Shown here: positions 34,534 to 43,682 of the stretch, piece after piece
Layout: each line of letters starts with the position of its first letter
Numbering within the stretch: position 1 is the stretch's first letter
Assembly: GCA_034722275.1 (NCBI GenBank)
Contig: JAYENW010000022.1
Span: 4,165 to 68,164 of the forward strand
Direction: 5' to 3'
Source: M55B177 sp034722275
GTDB lineage: Bacteria; Chloroflexota; Dehalococcoidia; GIF9; AB-539-J10
DNA length: 64,000 nucleotides
The notes under the pieces: model-generated
What the model was told of the DNA's origin: nothing
The model's input: only the letters and a program-made list of their open reading frames with translations
The model's database searches: none
Program-made: the position numbers and the translations under genes

Positions 34534-35448
34534 GTGTTATTGAGTGCCATAAGCAGTATTGTTATTAGCTCTGTCTCGGATACACTGGTTTATGTCCTGG
34601 TTGCCATAGGTGTCTTTATAACGCTTCGTGTGCTTAATTTTCCCGATCTTACTGTAGATGGCAGCTTTGTTACCGGCGGTTCCATCGCCGCGCTTATGAT
34701 TGCTGCCGGTTGTAACCCTTTCCTGGCTACTGTGGCTGCTATTGCGGGTGGTTTCATCTGTGGTTTGATAACCGGGTTACTGAATACCAAGCTGCGGATA
34801 ACTGCTCTCCTTGCCGGCATTCTGATGATGGTTGGTCTATATTCGGTAAATCTGATGATTATGGGGAGGCCGAATATTCCACTTCTTCGGGACGTAACCA
34901 TCTTTGTTAGTGTAGCTTCTTTCTTTGGAGTTGCCAAAAGCAGCATGCTGGTTATTGTCGTTCTCGCTGTGGTAAGTGTTATCTGTATCATGGCGCTGAA
35001 CTGGTTTCTGCGTACTGAGATTGGCTTGGCCCTGAGAGCAAGTGGTGATAATGAGCCAATGCTGAGGAACCTGGGGGTGGACACTGATAAGAATATATTG
35101 CTGGGCTGTGCTATCTCCAATGCTCTGGTTGCTCTTTCTGGCGCTCTGGTTGCTCAGCGGCAGGGATTTTGCGATGTCAATATGGGCATTGGCATGATTG
35201 TACTGGGCCTGGCATGTGTGATACTAGGTGAGGCGCTGCTTCGCCCCCGTGGCGTGACTTCAATGTTGCTGGCAGCGCTTATCGGTACATTCATCTATCG
35301 TTTATTTATAGTTGTTGCCCTCAGAGTTGGTTTGCCTCCGGGAGATTTGAAATTAATCACGGCAGTGCTGGTAATCTTAGCTCTGGGGATTCCCTATATT
35401 CAGAAGATAATACGCCATGAATGGATGCCACCTGCACCTCGAATGTAA
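34534..35448 (+). CDS. ABC transporter permease
   Basis: The membrane subunit of the same importer (304 residues, about eight to nine hydrophobic segments), of the BPD_transp_2 type that also serves branched-chain amino acid importers. The N-terminal VLNFPDLTVDGSFVTGGSIAA and the EIGLALRASGDNEPMLRNLG stretch, which is the ATPase contact region, are characteristic. It starts at GTG 34534 behind AAAGGTG, 152 bases after the binding protein; that gap shows no gene. It is followed by the ATPase after 14 bases. Confidence 0.9.
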   Translation: MLLSAISSIVISSVSDTLVYVLVAIGVFITLRVLNFPDLTVDGSFVTGGSIAALMIAAGCNPFLATVAAIAGGFICGLITGLLNTKLRITALLAGILMMVGLYSVNLMIMGRPNIPLLRDVTIFVSVASFFGVAKSSMLVIVVLAVVSVICIMALNWFLRTEIGLALRASGDNEPMLRNLGVDTDKNILLGCAISNALVALSGALVAQRQGFCDVNMGIGMIVLGLACVILGEALLRPRGVTSMLLAALIGTFIYRLFIVVALRVGLPPGDLKLITAVLVILALGIPYIQKIIRHEWMPPAPRM

Positions 35449-35462
35449 TGGGGTATGTTGTA

Positions 35463-36290
35463 ATGGAGCAAAATAAGAGTTTGCTGCAGCTTAAAAAAAC
35501 AACCAAGATATTCTCCAAAGGCACTATAGATGAGGTTACCGCTCTGGATAATATTAGCCTGGATGTCCATCCCCAGGATTACGTTACCATCATTGGCAGT
35601 AATGGCGCTGGGAAAACAACTATGCTCAATGTTGTTGCTGGTGTTTTCCCTCCGGAGAGGGGTGGCAGTGTTATTGTCAATGGTACTGATATTACCAATC
35701 TGCCGGAGTATAAGCATGCTACCTATGTTGGCCGGGTATACCAGAACCCCAATATCGGCACTGCCGGCAAGATGACCATAGAGGAGAATCTAGCTATGGC
35801 TGTGCTCAGAGGGCAGCCAAGAGGATTAAAGAAGGCTATCAATAACCAACGCAGGGAGCAATTTCGCGCTGCCTTAGCCCCGCTGGGACTGGGATTAGAA
35901 GATAGGCTAAATACGCTGGCAGGCACCCTTTCCAGTGGACAAAGGCAGGGGCTAGCTCTGGTGATGGCTACCATAAGTAAGCCAGCATTGCTGCTGCTTG
36001 ATGAGCATATCGCCAATTTGGATCCCAGGACTGCTCAGACCGTGCTTGGGTTAACCGATATGATTGTAGGGCAGGAAAAAATGACCACGATTATGGTTAC
36101 CCACAATATGGAGATTGCCATGCGCTATGGGAACAGGCTGCTCATGATGCATAAAGGCAGGGTTATAGTGGATATAGGGCAGGAAAAGAAACAAAGCCTT
36201 GCCATCAATGATTTAGTGACTGCCTTTGAGCGGGCTGCTGGTGAGCAGCTTGCTGATGAGAGCATTCTGCTTAGCCGCCCTGGTGGCTGA
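35463..36290 (+). CDS. ABC transporter ATP-binding protein
   Basis: The ATPase of the importer, about 275 residues. Walker A is GSNGAGKTTML near residue 45, the signature motif is LSSGQRQGLALVMA near 152, and Walker B plus the catalytic Glu is ALLLLDEHIANLD near 172. The H-loop is IMVTHNMEIAMRYGNR. I start at the ATG at 35463, nine bases after GGGGT; an ATG at 35448 overlapping the permease stop (TAATG) is also possible and would add five residues. Last gene of the block; it converges on ychF. Confidence 0.93.
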   Translation: MEQNKSLLQLKKTTKIFSKGTIDEVTALDNISLDVHPQDYVTIIGSNGAGKTTMLNVVAGVFPPERGGSVIVNGTDITNLPEYKHATYVGRVYQNPNIGTAGKMTIEENLAMAVLRGQPRGLKKAINNQRREQFRAALAPLGLGLEDRLNTLAGTLSSGQRQGLALVMATISKPALLLLDEHIANLDPRTAQTVLGLTDMIVGQEKMTTIMVTHNMEIAMRYGNRLLMMHKGRVIVDIGQEKKQSLAINDLVTAFERAAGEQLADESILLSRPGG

Positions 36291-36336
36291 GGTATTTTGA
36301 GTGTTGGGGAGATGGAGTGTATCACTGACCTGACCT

Positions 36337-36352
36337 GCTATATTGTTATAGC
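36337..36352. other. Hairpin between convergent genes
   Basis: GCTATA and TATAGC form a perfect six-base stem around TTGT. It lies in the 111-base gap between the ABC ATPase and ychF, and outer bases (ACCTG with CAGGT) could extend it with bulges. No U-run follows on either strand, so it is at best a weak bidirectional terminator. Confidence 0.3.
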
Positions 36353-36401
36353 TAATCCTGCCAGGTTAAACAGAAACCGTGTAATTGTAGATGGTCAAGC
36401 C

Positions 36402-37499
36402 TTAGACATTGAATAGAATATTAATTATATCGCCGTCCTGGACGATGTACTCTTTGCCTTCCGTTCGGAGCAAGCCTTTTTTTCGTGCTTCAGCTAAATG
36501 GCTGCATTTCTGCAGGTCATGGTAGCTGATTACCTCAGCGCGGATAAATCCTCTCTCCATGTCTGAGTGAATCTTTCCTGCTGCCTTGAGGACAGTGGTG
36601 CCCTGGGGAATAGTCCAGGCTTTTACTTCGTCAGAGCCTACTGTGAAGAAGGACATGAGCTTCAGAAGATGATAGGAAAGGTCAATAACCTGGTTAAGTG
36701 CTGGTGCAGGCAATCCCATAGCCTGACGAAATTCTGCCGCTTCAGCTTCGCTGAGTTGCGTCAGCTCCATTTCCAGCTTGCCACAAAGAGCTACCACGCT
36801 GAATTGGGGGCAAAGAGAGCTTATTTTGTCTTCCAGTTGAGAAGCTTGTGGTATTTGCCCTTCACCTGTGTTGAGGATGAGCAGCATGGGCTTGGCGGTG
36901 AGAAACTGGTAATTCGTTAATGCCTTAAGCTCCTCTTTGTTGAGGTCTTGCTGCCTTATTGGCACCTCGTTTTCCAGAGATGACTTGATCTTCTGCAGTA
37001 GAAGCTGCTCTTTGTGGTACAGATCGCGCTCCGATGCTTTGGCTCCCTTCAAGCTCTTCTCCAATTTGTCCAGTCTTCTATCGATGATAGCCAGATCAGA
37101 AAAGGCGAGTTCTAAATCCATAGTTGTTATGTCCCGCTCTGGGTCTATGCTTCCCTCAGGATGGGGGAGGTTTTCATCTTCGAAGGTTCGCACCACCTGA
37201 AGCAAAGCATCGGCGGTGGACAGGTAGTTCAACAGCTCTCCCTTTATTTCCCCATGGGTATCAATGCTCTTAGGTGAACCAGCGATATCAACATAGTTCA
37301 CCTCTGCTGGGGTTGTTTTCTTTGGCTGGAAGATATTTTCCAGCTTCAATAGCCTGGCATCTGTGACCCGGGCTATGCCTATGTTTGGAGTCAACGAAGA
37401 GGAGTAGGGGCTGACCTCAGCTTCGCCCCTGGTCAGAGCATTAAAGATGGTTGTTTTGCCACTCTTTGGCAGCCCGATAATGGCGATTTTCACGTTCAT
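36402..37499 (-). CDS. ychF: Redox-regulated ATPase YchF
   Basis: A universally conserved Obg-family P-loop protein that prefers ATP and binds ribosomes. The G1 motif is IGLPKSGKTTIFNALT at residues 8-23, DIAGSPKSIDTHGEIKGELL stands at G3, and the G4 equivalent is LILNTGEGQ with the N-x-x-E form that distinguishes YchF from true GTPases. A central coiled coil (about 130-175) and a C-terminal TGS domain (ending in the usual QDGDIINILFNV) complete 365 residues. It starts directly at a divergent promoter shared with holA. Confidence 0.95.
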   Translation of the reverse strand: MNVKIAIIGLPKSGKTTIFNALTRGEAEVSPYSSSLTPNIGIARVTDARLLKLENIFQPKKTTPAEVNYVDIAGSPKSIDTHGEIKGELLNYLSTADALLQVVRTFEDENLPHPEGSIDPERDITTMDLELAFSDLAIIDRRLDKLEKSLKGAKASERDLYHKEQLLLQKIKSSLENEVPIRQQDLNKEELKALTNYQFLTAKPMLLILNTGEGQIPQASQLEDKISSLCPQFSVVALCGKLEMELTQLSEAEAAEFRQAMGLPAPALNQVIDLSYHLLKLMSFFTVGSDEVKAWTIPQGTTVLKAAGKIHSDMERGFIRAEVISYHDLQKCSHLAEARKKGLLRTEGKEYIVQDGDIINILFNV

Positions 37500-37504
37500 A
37501 TATT

Positions 37505-37557
37505 AGCATATTTTGTTTTTGCTCTCTTGTCAGAGAAATTTGGAGCTGTGTTAGAAT
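37505..37557. promoter_or_regulatory. Overlapping divergent promoters of ychF and holA
   Basis: Rightward: TTGTCA (37527-37532) with extended -10 TGTTAGAAT (TAGAAT 37552-37557), spacer 19. Leftward: CTGACA (minus strand, plus 37528-37533) with TATGCT (plus 37505-37510), spacer 17. The two -35 boxes share five bases. Expected starts near 37564 and 37498 coincide with or lie within three bases of the holA and ychF start codons, so both mRNAs would be nearly leaderless. Neither gene has a Shine-Dalgarno sequence. Confidence 0.5.
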
Positions 37558-37566
37558 AGGCAAGCG

Positions 37567-38571
37567 ATGCTTTATATTCTTCATGGTGAGGATGACTTCT
37601 CTCTTCATCAGGCCCTGGAGCGAATCAAGGCTGGTCTGGGGAGCCCGGATATGCTGGCGGTTAATACCACCAGGCTGGATGGCGAGCACTTAATTCTGAG
37701 TGAGCTCAAAGACAATTGCAATGTTGTCCCTTTCTTATGTCCGCATCGTCTGATTATAATTGAAGGCTTGCTGGGGCGTTTTGAGCCCGGAGGAAAAAGA
37801 ACACGGTCGTATAAGAGTGCCCACAGGTCAAAAAAGGAGCTGGGAGAATGGCGGGATTTGGTCACCTGTATTCAGCAGATGCCGGCAAGCACTGTGTTGG
37901 TACTGGTTGATGTCACGGTAAAGAAGTCTAATCCCTTGTTTCAAAAGATTTCACCATTAGCCGAAGTGGAACCCTTCCGTTTGCTGCGTGGTGATAAGTT
38001 GAAAAACTGGATTCAGAAGCAGGTAAACCGTGAAGGTGGCGAAATCGCTCCTGAGGCAATAGACTTGCTTGCTGAGCTTATCGGTGGAAACTTGTGGACA
38101 ATGAATAATGAAATCCAGAAATTGCTTCTATATAGTCAGGATCGCTCCATTGATAAACAAGATGTCGCGCGGTTGGTAAGCTATGCTCGGGAAGCGAATA
38201 TTTTTGCTTTGGTGGATGCAGTAGTGGAAGGGAAAACTAGGAGAGCTCAGGAAGTGCTGCATCAATTGTATCAGGATGGCGATTCCTCAACTCATATTTT
38301 AGCTATGGTGACAAGACAGTTCCGCTTGATAGCTCTGGTGAAGGATATGAAGCCGGAATTATCTATCTGGCAAATTCAGAAGAAGTTGGGCTTGTCATCA
38401 GATTATGCCCTGGAGAAAACGCTGGCTCAAGCCAGGTTTTACACTCTTGAAGATATCAGGCAAGCTTATAATAAGCTTCTGGAAACTGATTTAGCCATCA
38501 AAACTCGAGGGTATAATGACCAACTGGCACTTGAGCTTCTGGTAACTGAGCTTAGCGCCTCTCGAGCTTAA
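37567..38571 (+). CDS. holA: DNA polymerase III delta subunit
   Basis: The clamp-loader subunit that opens the sliding clamp. The 334-residue protein starts LYILHGEDDFSLHQALERIK, the typical opening of the delta fold. NVVPFLCPHRLIIIEGLL and the AREANIFALVDAVVEGKTRR section near 215-235 match the family. A C-terminal collar-like helical part follows. Delta proteins are poorly conserved, so recognition relies on the overall pattern. Divergent from ychF and convergent with the MscS channel. Confidence 0.9.
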   Translation: MLYILHGEDDFSLHQALERIKAGLGSPDMLAVNTTRLDGEHLILSELKDNCNVVPFLCPHRLIIIEGLLGRFEPGGKRTRSYKSAHRSKKELGEWRDLVTCIQQMPASTVLVLVDVTVKKSNPLFQKISPLAEVEPFRLLRGDKLKNWIQKQVNREGGEIAPEAIDLLAELIGGNLWTMNNEIQKLLLYSQDRSIDKQDVARLVSYAREANIFALVDAVVEGKTRRAQEVLHQLYQDGDSSTHILAMVTRQFRLIALVKDMKPELSIWQIQKKLGLSSDYALEKTLAQARFYTLEDIRQAYNKLLETDLAIKTRGYNDQLALELLVTELSASRA

Positions 38572-38590
38572 GAGAGCTCGGCCCTAGCAT

Positions 38591-39487
38591 TTAGTTTTTT
38601 GATGACGGTTGATTTCTCCTCATGCCAGGAGGGCTGTTGCCGAAGTATATTTTAGTGTGAGGCCAGGGAATCTCGATTCCTTCCTTGTCAAAGGTTTTCT
38701 TGATGCGGAGGCGCAGTTCTCCCATTACATCCCACTGACGCATGGGCTTAACATCTCCTAATATTTTGATTTCGATGCCAGAATCTCCCAGTTTATTCAC
38801 CCTGAGCACCTTTGGCGTGGTGATAAAGTCCTTTTTCCACTTTGGGTCTTCAGCCATTTCCTGACAAACTCTGTTTATTACTTCGAATACATGGTCGAGG
38901 TTTTCTCCATAGCCTACGGAAACATTTAAATTTACCCGGGCATATTTCTTGGTCAAATTGCTTGCTGTTTTTATTTCTCCATTGGGTATGGAGTGGACTG
39001 TGCCATCGAAATCTCTGAGGACAGTGCGGCGCAATCCTATTTCCTCAACCAGACCACCGGTGCCAGCAACATTGACTACATCGCCTACTCTATATTGATC
39101 CTCTAATAGAACAAAGATGCCGGCGATTATGTCCCTGATTAAACTCTGGGCGCCGAAGCTAACAGCAAGACCAATAATGCCAAGCCCTGCCAATGCTGCG
39201 GCGATATTCACTCCGAACTCGGGGAGTATGGTAAAAATGACGATAATAACAATGATAACTGTGCCAATGTTAACTAAAGCTGAAGATAAGGTATAGGCTC
39301 TTTTCTCTACTTCTGTCTTGGGTTCGCCTTTCATTCTTTGTGAGACGACTTTTCTGATGATGAGTGGCACGAAGTGGCGCATGAGGAAGTACAGGACAAG
39401 GGCGATGATAACGCTGATTAAAATACTGACCCCGCTATCCTTTAACCATTCCATACTGAATATCTGGGTTTTGCTTAGTTCAGGCAT
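38591..39487 (-). CDS. Small-conductance mechanosensitive channel, MscS family
   Basis: A stretch-gated membrane channel (298 residues). Membrane segments near 15-37, 66-92 and the pore helix near 95-125 (ALAGLGIIGLAVSFGAQSLI) are present, followed by the beta domain with DIIAGIFVLLEDQYRVGDVV and the VEEIGLRRTVLRDFDGTVHSIPNG pattern. The C-terminal cytoplasmic vestibule runs to residue 298. Start at ATG 39487 agrees with a short N-terminal tail before the first membrane helix. Upstream, 178 bases to alaS, with no gene. Confidence 0.93.
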   Translation of the reverse strand: MPELSKTQIFSMEWLKDSGVSILISVIIALVLYFLMRHFVPLIIRKVVSQRMKGEPKTEVEKRAYTLSSALVNIGTVIIVIIVIFTILPEFGVNIAAALAGLGIIGLAVSFGAQSLIRDIIAGIFVLLEDQYRVGDVVNVAGTGGLVEEIGLRRTVLRDFDGTVHSIPNGEIKTASNLTKKYARVNLNVSVGYGENLDHVFEVINRVCQEMAEDPKWKKDFITTPKVLRVNKLGDSGIEIKILGDVKPMRQWDVMGELRLRIKKTFDKEGIEIPWPHTKIYFGNSPPGMRRNQPSSKN

Positions 39488-39665
39488 ATTTTTTCCTCAA
39501 AACTTATCGCCTTTTGGGCTATCACGATGTTTACAGTTATCCTTTGCTTCACAGCAGAGCTTATGCTAGCATAAGTGGAGTTGGCTATCAATTGATGATA
39601 GAGAAAAGCGTGTTATTAGCCGAGCATACCAGCAAGGTTGGCTCTTTACAATTAAGGAATGTTAA

Positions 39666-42296
39666 GTGACTGCTGATGAACTGAGGCAAACCTTTCTAAA
39701 GTTTTTTGAAGGCAAGGGGCATAAACTCGTTCCCAGTTCTCCTCTTGTTCCCTATCGAGACCCTACTCTCTTGCTGACCAGCGCTGGCATGGTGCAGTTT
39801 AAGCCCTATTTTGTAGGACTGGAAGTGCCCCCAGCCCCGAGGTTAGTTTCCTGTCAGAAGTGCTTTCGCACCACTGATATTGATTCAGTAGGTGATAGCA
39901 AGCATCTTACCTTTTTTGAGATGCTGGGCAATTTCAGCGTTGGTGACTATTTTAAGAAAGAGGCTATTTCCTGGTCCTGGGAGTTTGTTACCCGGCACTT
40001 GAAGCTGCCAGAAGAACGCCTCTGGCTAACAATTTACCTGAATGACGACGAGGCTTTTAACTATTGGCGGGCACTTGGGCTTCCTGGAGAGAGAATACTG
40101 CGCTTTGGTGAAGAGGATAATTTTTGGGGCCCTGCTGGTGATACTGGGCCTTGTGGCCCCTGCAGTGAAATCCATTATGACCTGGGGGAAGAGTTTGGGT
40201 GTGGTAAGCCAGACTGTAGACCTAACTGTGACTGCGGCCGTTTCTCTGAGATATGGAATCTGGTGTTCACTCAGTACAACCAGGATATTAATGGGAAGCG
40301 CATTCCCTTACCCAAACCCAATATAGATACTGGAATGGGACTGGAGAGAACTCTGGCGGCTATCCAGGGTAAGTCCTCTCCTTATGAAACCGGTTTATTT
40401 TCTTCTTTAATAGGGCGAGTTTGTAGTTTAACCGGCAAGAAATATGGTCAAGATGAGAGTATTGACCGGGCCATGCGAGTCATTGTTGAGCATGGGCGTG
40501 GCAGCGCTTTCCTTATCGCTGACGGCGTTATGCCTTCCAATGAAGGAAGGGGCTATATTTTAAGACGTATATTACGCCGGGCCTCGCTCTTTGGCAGGAA
40601 ATTGGGTTTGAGTGAGCCTTTCTTGGGTGAAATTGCGGAGATCGCCATTGGCGAGATGAAGCATGTGTATCCTGAACTCGAGGCTAACCAGGCTATAATC
40701 ACAGAAGTTGTCCAGATAGAAGAAAATAGATTTGCTACTACACTGGAGGTAGGGCTTGCACTGGTGGAAAACTTGATTAGTGAGGCTCTCGAAGAAAAGC
40801 GAAATTATCTTGAAGGAAAAGAAGTATTCCGGCTTTATGATACCTATGGTTTTCCCAGAGAGTTGACCGCTGAAATGGCGAGGGAGAAAGGTCTTTCTAT
40901 AGATTCAGAGGGCTTCGATGCTGAATTGGAAAGACAGCGAGAGAAAGCTAGAGCAGTAACCAAGATAGTATCAGTTGGCGTTGATGTCATTTCAGCTCCA
41001 CCGAGTGCTGATACTAAATTTGTTGGCTATGAAACAACTATATCCCAATCCAAAGTCCTTGAGTTGCGAGTTGCCGAGCAATCAGTGGAAGCTGCTTCTG
41101 AGAAAGATAAAGTTGACATAATACTTGATAAGACTCCCTTCTATGCTGAAATGGGAGGCCAAGTTGGTGATAGAGGGGAGATCAGTGGTGATAAAGGCAG
41201 AGCAGTTATCGCAAACACCATTAAAAGTTCTTCAGATGTGATAATTCACCAGGGTAAGCTTGTTGAGGGAAAAATTTCTGTTGGTGATAAAGCGGATGTC
41301 AAGGTTGATTTTCCTCGCCGTCTTGACATCGCTCGTAACCACACAGCTACCCATCTGCTCCAGGCTGCTTTAAGGCGGGTATTGGGCAACCGTATTCAAC
41401 AAAGAGGCTCGCTGGTGGAGGCTGAGAGGCTCAGGTTTGATTTCCCTCAGATGCTGCCTTTATCTCAGGACGAGTTGAGCGAAATTCAGCGCTGGGTCAA
41501 TGAAAGAATCCGCCAGAACCTGGCGGTAAAAACGGAAGTGATTCCTTATGATGAGGCTATTGCTGGTGGCGCCACCGCTTTGTTTGAGGAAAAGTATAGT
41601 GAAATGGTTCGAGTGGTGGAAATTGGCGAACCAGTGATAAGCAAGGAACTTTGTGGCGGCACTCATGTGAAAGCAACAGGAGAAATTGGTCTCTTCCTGA
41701 TAACCAGTGAAGGCAGTATCGGCACAGGTTTGCGCCGCATTGAGGCGGTAACCGGCAGAGCTGCGGAATCCTTGATAGCCAGTCGCTTCTCTGACCTGCA
41801 GAGTATAGCTGCTGATGTCGAGACTCCCATTGAGAAAATTCCTGAAAAGATAAAAGCGCTATTTGCTGATTTGGAGAAAGAGCGCAAACATGCCCTATTG
41901 TTGGAAAGGGAACTATCTCGTAGGATTGTAGACTCCTTACTTGAAGAGGTGGAAGAGATAGATGGAGTAACTGTCTTAACTGCCAGGGTGCCACCTGTGA
42001 CTGCTCCTGTTCTCCGAGAAATGGGGGATGTGCTGCGAGATAAGTTAAAGAGTGGCATAATAGTTTTAAGTGCGGTTTATACTGGCAAACCATATTTTTT
42101 GGCTATGGTGACTCCTGATCTGGTGGCTCGGGGATTTCATGGCGGCGATATTATCCGCGAGGCAACCAGGATTACTAGTGGGGGAGGTGGTGGTAAAGCA
42201 GCGATGGCTCAGGGAGGTGGTAAGGATCCATCCAGAGTTGATGAGGCTTTGGAGACAGTTAAAGGTATTATTGCTCGCCAGGTCTCCTCTCTTTGA
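39666..42296 (+). CDS. alaS: Alanyl-tRNA synthetase
   Basis: This class II enzyme charges tRNA-Ala and also edits misacylated serine and glycine. The full 876-residue form is present: the catalytic core with RQTFLKFFEGKGHKLVPSSP at the start and GRGSAFLIADGVMPSNEGRG near 278, the editing domain with NHTATHLLQAAL near 559 and CGGTHVKATGEIG near 663 (Zn ligands His, His, Cys, His), and a C-terminal DHHA1-like domain ending in GGGGKAAMAQGGGKDP. The start is GTG behind TTAAGGAATG. The 3' end overlaps the earliest possible ruvX start. Confidence 0.97.
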   Translation: MTADELRQTFLKFFEGKGHKLVPSSPLVPYRDPTLLLTSAGMVQFKPYFVGLEVPPAPRLVSCQKCFRTTDIDSVGDSKHLTFFEMLGNFSVGDYFKKEAISWSWEFVTRHLKLPEERLWLTIYLNDDEAFNYWRALGLPGERILRFGEEDNFWGPAGDTGPCGPCSEIHYDLGEEFGCGKPDCRPNCDCGRFSEIWNLVFTQYNQDINGKRIPLPKPNIDTGMGLERTLAAIQGKSSPYETGLFSSLIGRVCSLTGKKYGQDESIDRAMRVIVEHGRGSAFLIADGVMPSNEGRGYILRRILRRASLFGRKLGLSEPFLGEIAEIAIGEMKHVYPELEANQAIITEVVQIEENRFATTLEVGLALVENLISEALEEKRNYLEGKEVFRLYDTYGFPRELTAEMAREKGLSIDSEGFDAELERQREKARAVTKIVSVGVDVISAPPSADTKFVGYETTISQSKVLELRVAEQSVEAASEKDKVDIILDKTPFYAEMGGQVGDRGEISGDKGRAVIANTIKSSSDVIIHQGKLVEGKISVGDKADVKVDFPRRLDIARNHTATHLLQAALRRVLGNRIQQRGSLVEAERLRFDFPQMLPLSQDELSEIQRWVNERIRQNLAVKTEVIPYDEAIAGGATALFEEKYSEMVRVVEIGEPVISKELCGGTHVKATGEIGLFLITSEGSIGTGLRRIEAVTGRAAESLIASRFSDLQSIAADVETPIEKIPEKIKALFADLEKERKHALLLERELSRRIVDSLLEEVEEIDGVTVLTARVPPVTAPVLREMGDVLRDKLKSGIIVLSAVYTGKPYFLAMVTPDLVARGFHGGDIIREATRITSGGGGGKAAMAQGGGKDPSRVDEALETVKGIIARQVSSL

Positions 42297-42322
42297 TGAA
42301 GGATAACCGGTGTCTGGTAAAA

Positions 42323-42799
42323 ATGCGCAGTTTGGGACTTGATGTTGGAGATAAGAGAATCGGGGTGGCTTTAAGCGACCCTGAGGGGGTGATAGCGTTT
42401 TCTCTCATGACAATTGCCGCTGCTGACAGAAATGCAGCTATAGAGAATATTATCCAGCTTGCAGAGCAATATGAAACACAACGTATTGTGGTTGGTTTGC
42501 CTCTTTGTCTGGATGGAAAGCTGGGAACACAGGCTGAAAAAGTGACGTCCTTCGCCGATGAATTGTCATCACAGGCAAAGCTGGGCAATCGCAGCCAGGT
42601 GAATATTCAGCTATGGGATGAACGGCTTTCCACAATAGGCGCTGAGCGCTTGCTCATTGAGGCTCAAGATGGCGGCAACAAGCCAAAATCGGCCATAAAG
42701 AAGAAAATTTCAAGCAAACAACACAATTCTCCACGAAATGGAATAGATGCCATGGCGGCAGCTTTCATTCTCCAGGGTTTCCTCGACAGCTTGAGATAA
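42323..42799 (+). CDS. ruvX: Putative Holliday junction resolvase / pre-16S rRNA nuclease RuvX (YqgF)
   Basis: An RNase H-fold nuclease acting in 16S rRNA 5'-end maturation. The start MRSLGLDVGDKRIGVALSDP is the family N-terminus with the first catalytic Asp. RIVVGLPLCLDGKLGTQAEK holds the second acidic region, and WDERLSTIGAERLL is the third signature. The end GIDAMAAAFILQGFL has the last Asp. A longer frame beginning at 42296 overlaps the alaS stop (TTGATGA) and would add nine residues; I prefer 42323 because it matches the family. An extra lysine-rich stretch sits before the last motif. Confidence 0.9.
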   Translation: MRSLGLDVGDKRIGVALSDPEGVIAFSLMTIAAADRNAAIENIIQLAEQYETQRIVVGLPLCLDGKLGTQAEKVTSFADELSSQAKLGNRSQVNIQLWDERLSTIGAERLLIEAQDGGNKPKSAIKKKISSKQHNSPRNGIDAMAAAFILQGFLDSLR

Positions 42800-42806
42800 A
42801 AAAGCA

Positions 42807-43682
42807 ATGCCAGAGTTTGTAGGTCTTATTGGCTATCCCTTGAGACATTCTCTTTCTCCTCACTTTCAACAGGCGGCTCTGGACTATTATGGCCTTGATA
42901 TTTGCTATCAAGCCTGGGAAACAGCTCCTGAGGAGCTTGAGATAGCAATAGCCAGGCTGAAGGAGCCACAAAATTTGGGTGCTAATGTGACTGTCCCTTA
43001 TAAGGAAGCCGTTTTACCTCTACTGGATCAAGTTGATAGGCTGGCGAATTTGATTGGGGCGGTAAACACAATAGTTAACAGGAATGGCAGCCTCTGGGGT
43101 TACAATACTGATGCTCATGGTTTTATGAAAGCGCTGAAAAAGCAGGGTGATTTTGAGGCTGGAGGCAAAAGAGCGGCTATTCTAGGGGCTGGTGGTGCGG
43201 CCAGGGCAGTGGGTTTTGCTCTGGTGAAGGGTAAGGCAGCCTCCCTTCTCATCGCCAATCGAACTCTGAAGCGAAGCCAGGCACTGGCTGGCAGCCTGAG
43301 GCACTATATATCTCAATCCGAATTGGAGACCGAAGTCAGAGTATTAACGTGGCCAAGTCTGGCTTCCAGCAATGTTTTCTATGATTGTAATCTTGTGGTT
43401 AACTGCACCACTATAGGGATGAAATATGGTTCTTCGGAAGGGCAATCGCCTCTTGGCATAGATGTGATTCCTGAAAGGATATTGGTCTACGACTTGATAT
43501 ATAATCCCTATCCCACACCTTTGCTGTACCTGGCACGAGAGGCTGGAGCCAATATACTTGGTGGCCTGCCTATGTTAGTATATCAAGGAGCTGCTTCCTT
43601 TGAGCTGTGGACGGGGGAAGAAACTCCAATTGACATAATGTATAACAAGGCTGAAGAAATGCTATTGGGAGGTGAAAGATGA
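42807..43682 (+). CDS. aroE: Shikimate dehydrogenase
   Basis: NADPH-dependent reduction of 3-dehydroshikimate to shikimate. The 291-residue protein starts with the substrate-binding LIGYPLRHSLSPHFQQAALD, has the catalytic Lys/Asp pair in ANVTVPYKEAVLPLLDQVD and GAVNTIVNRNGSLWGYNTDA, and the Rossmann motif AAILGAGGAARAVGFALVKG near 120. The C-terminal PTPLLYLAREAGANILGGLPMLVYQG stretch, split here, is the usual end. It is the first gene of the aro run, eight bases after ruvX. Its stop overlaps sppA by four bases. Confidence 0.96.
   Translation: MPEFVGLIGYPLRHSLSPHFQQAALDYYGLDICYQAWETAPEELEIAIARLKEPQNLGANVTVPYKEAVLPLLDQVDRLANLIGAVNTIVNRNGSLWGYNTDAHGFMKALKKQGDFEAGGKRAAILGAGGAARAVGFALVKGKAASLLIANRTLKRSQALAGSLRHYISQSELETEVRVLTWPSLASSNVFYDCNLVVNCTTIGMKYGSSEGQSPLGIDVIPERILVYDLIYNPYPTPLLYLAREAGANILGGLPMLVYQGAASFELWTGEETPIDIMYNKAEEMLLGGER

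Noticed and set aside
38560..38600. Terminator between holA and the MscS gene
   Set aside because: Short CTCTC/GAGAG stem with a large loop and a T-run too far away; not convincing.
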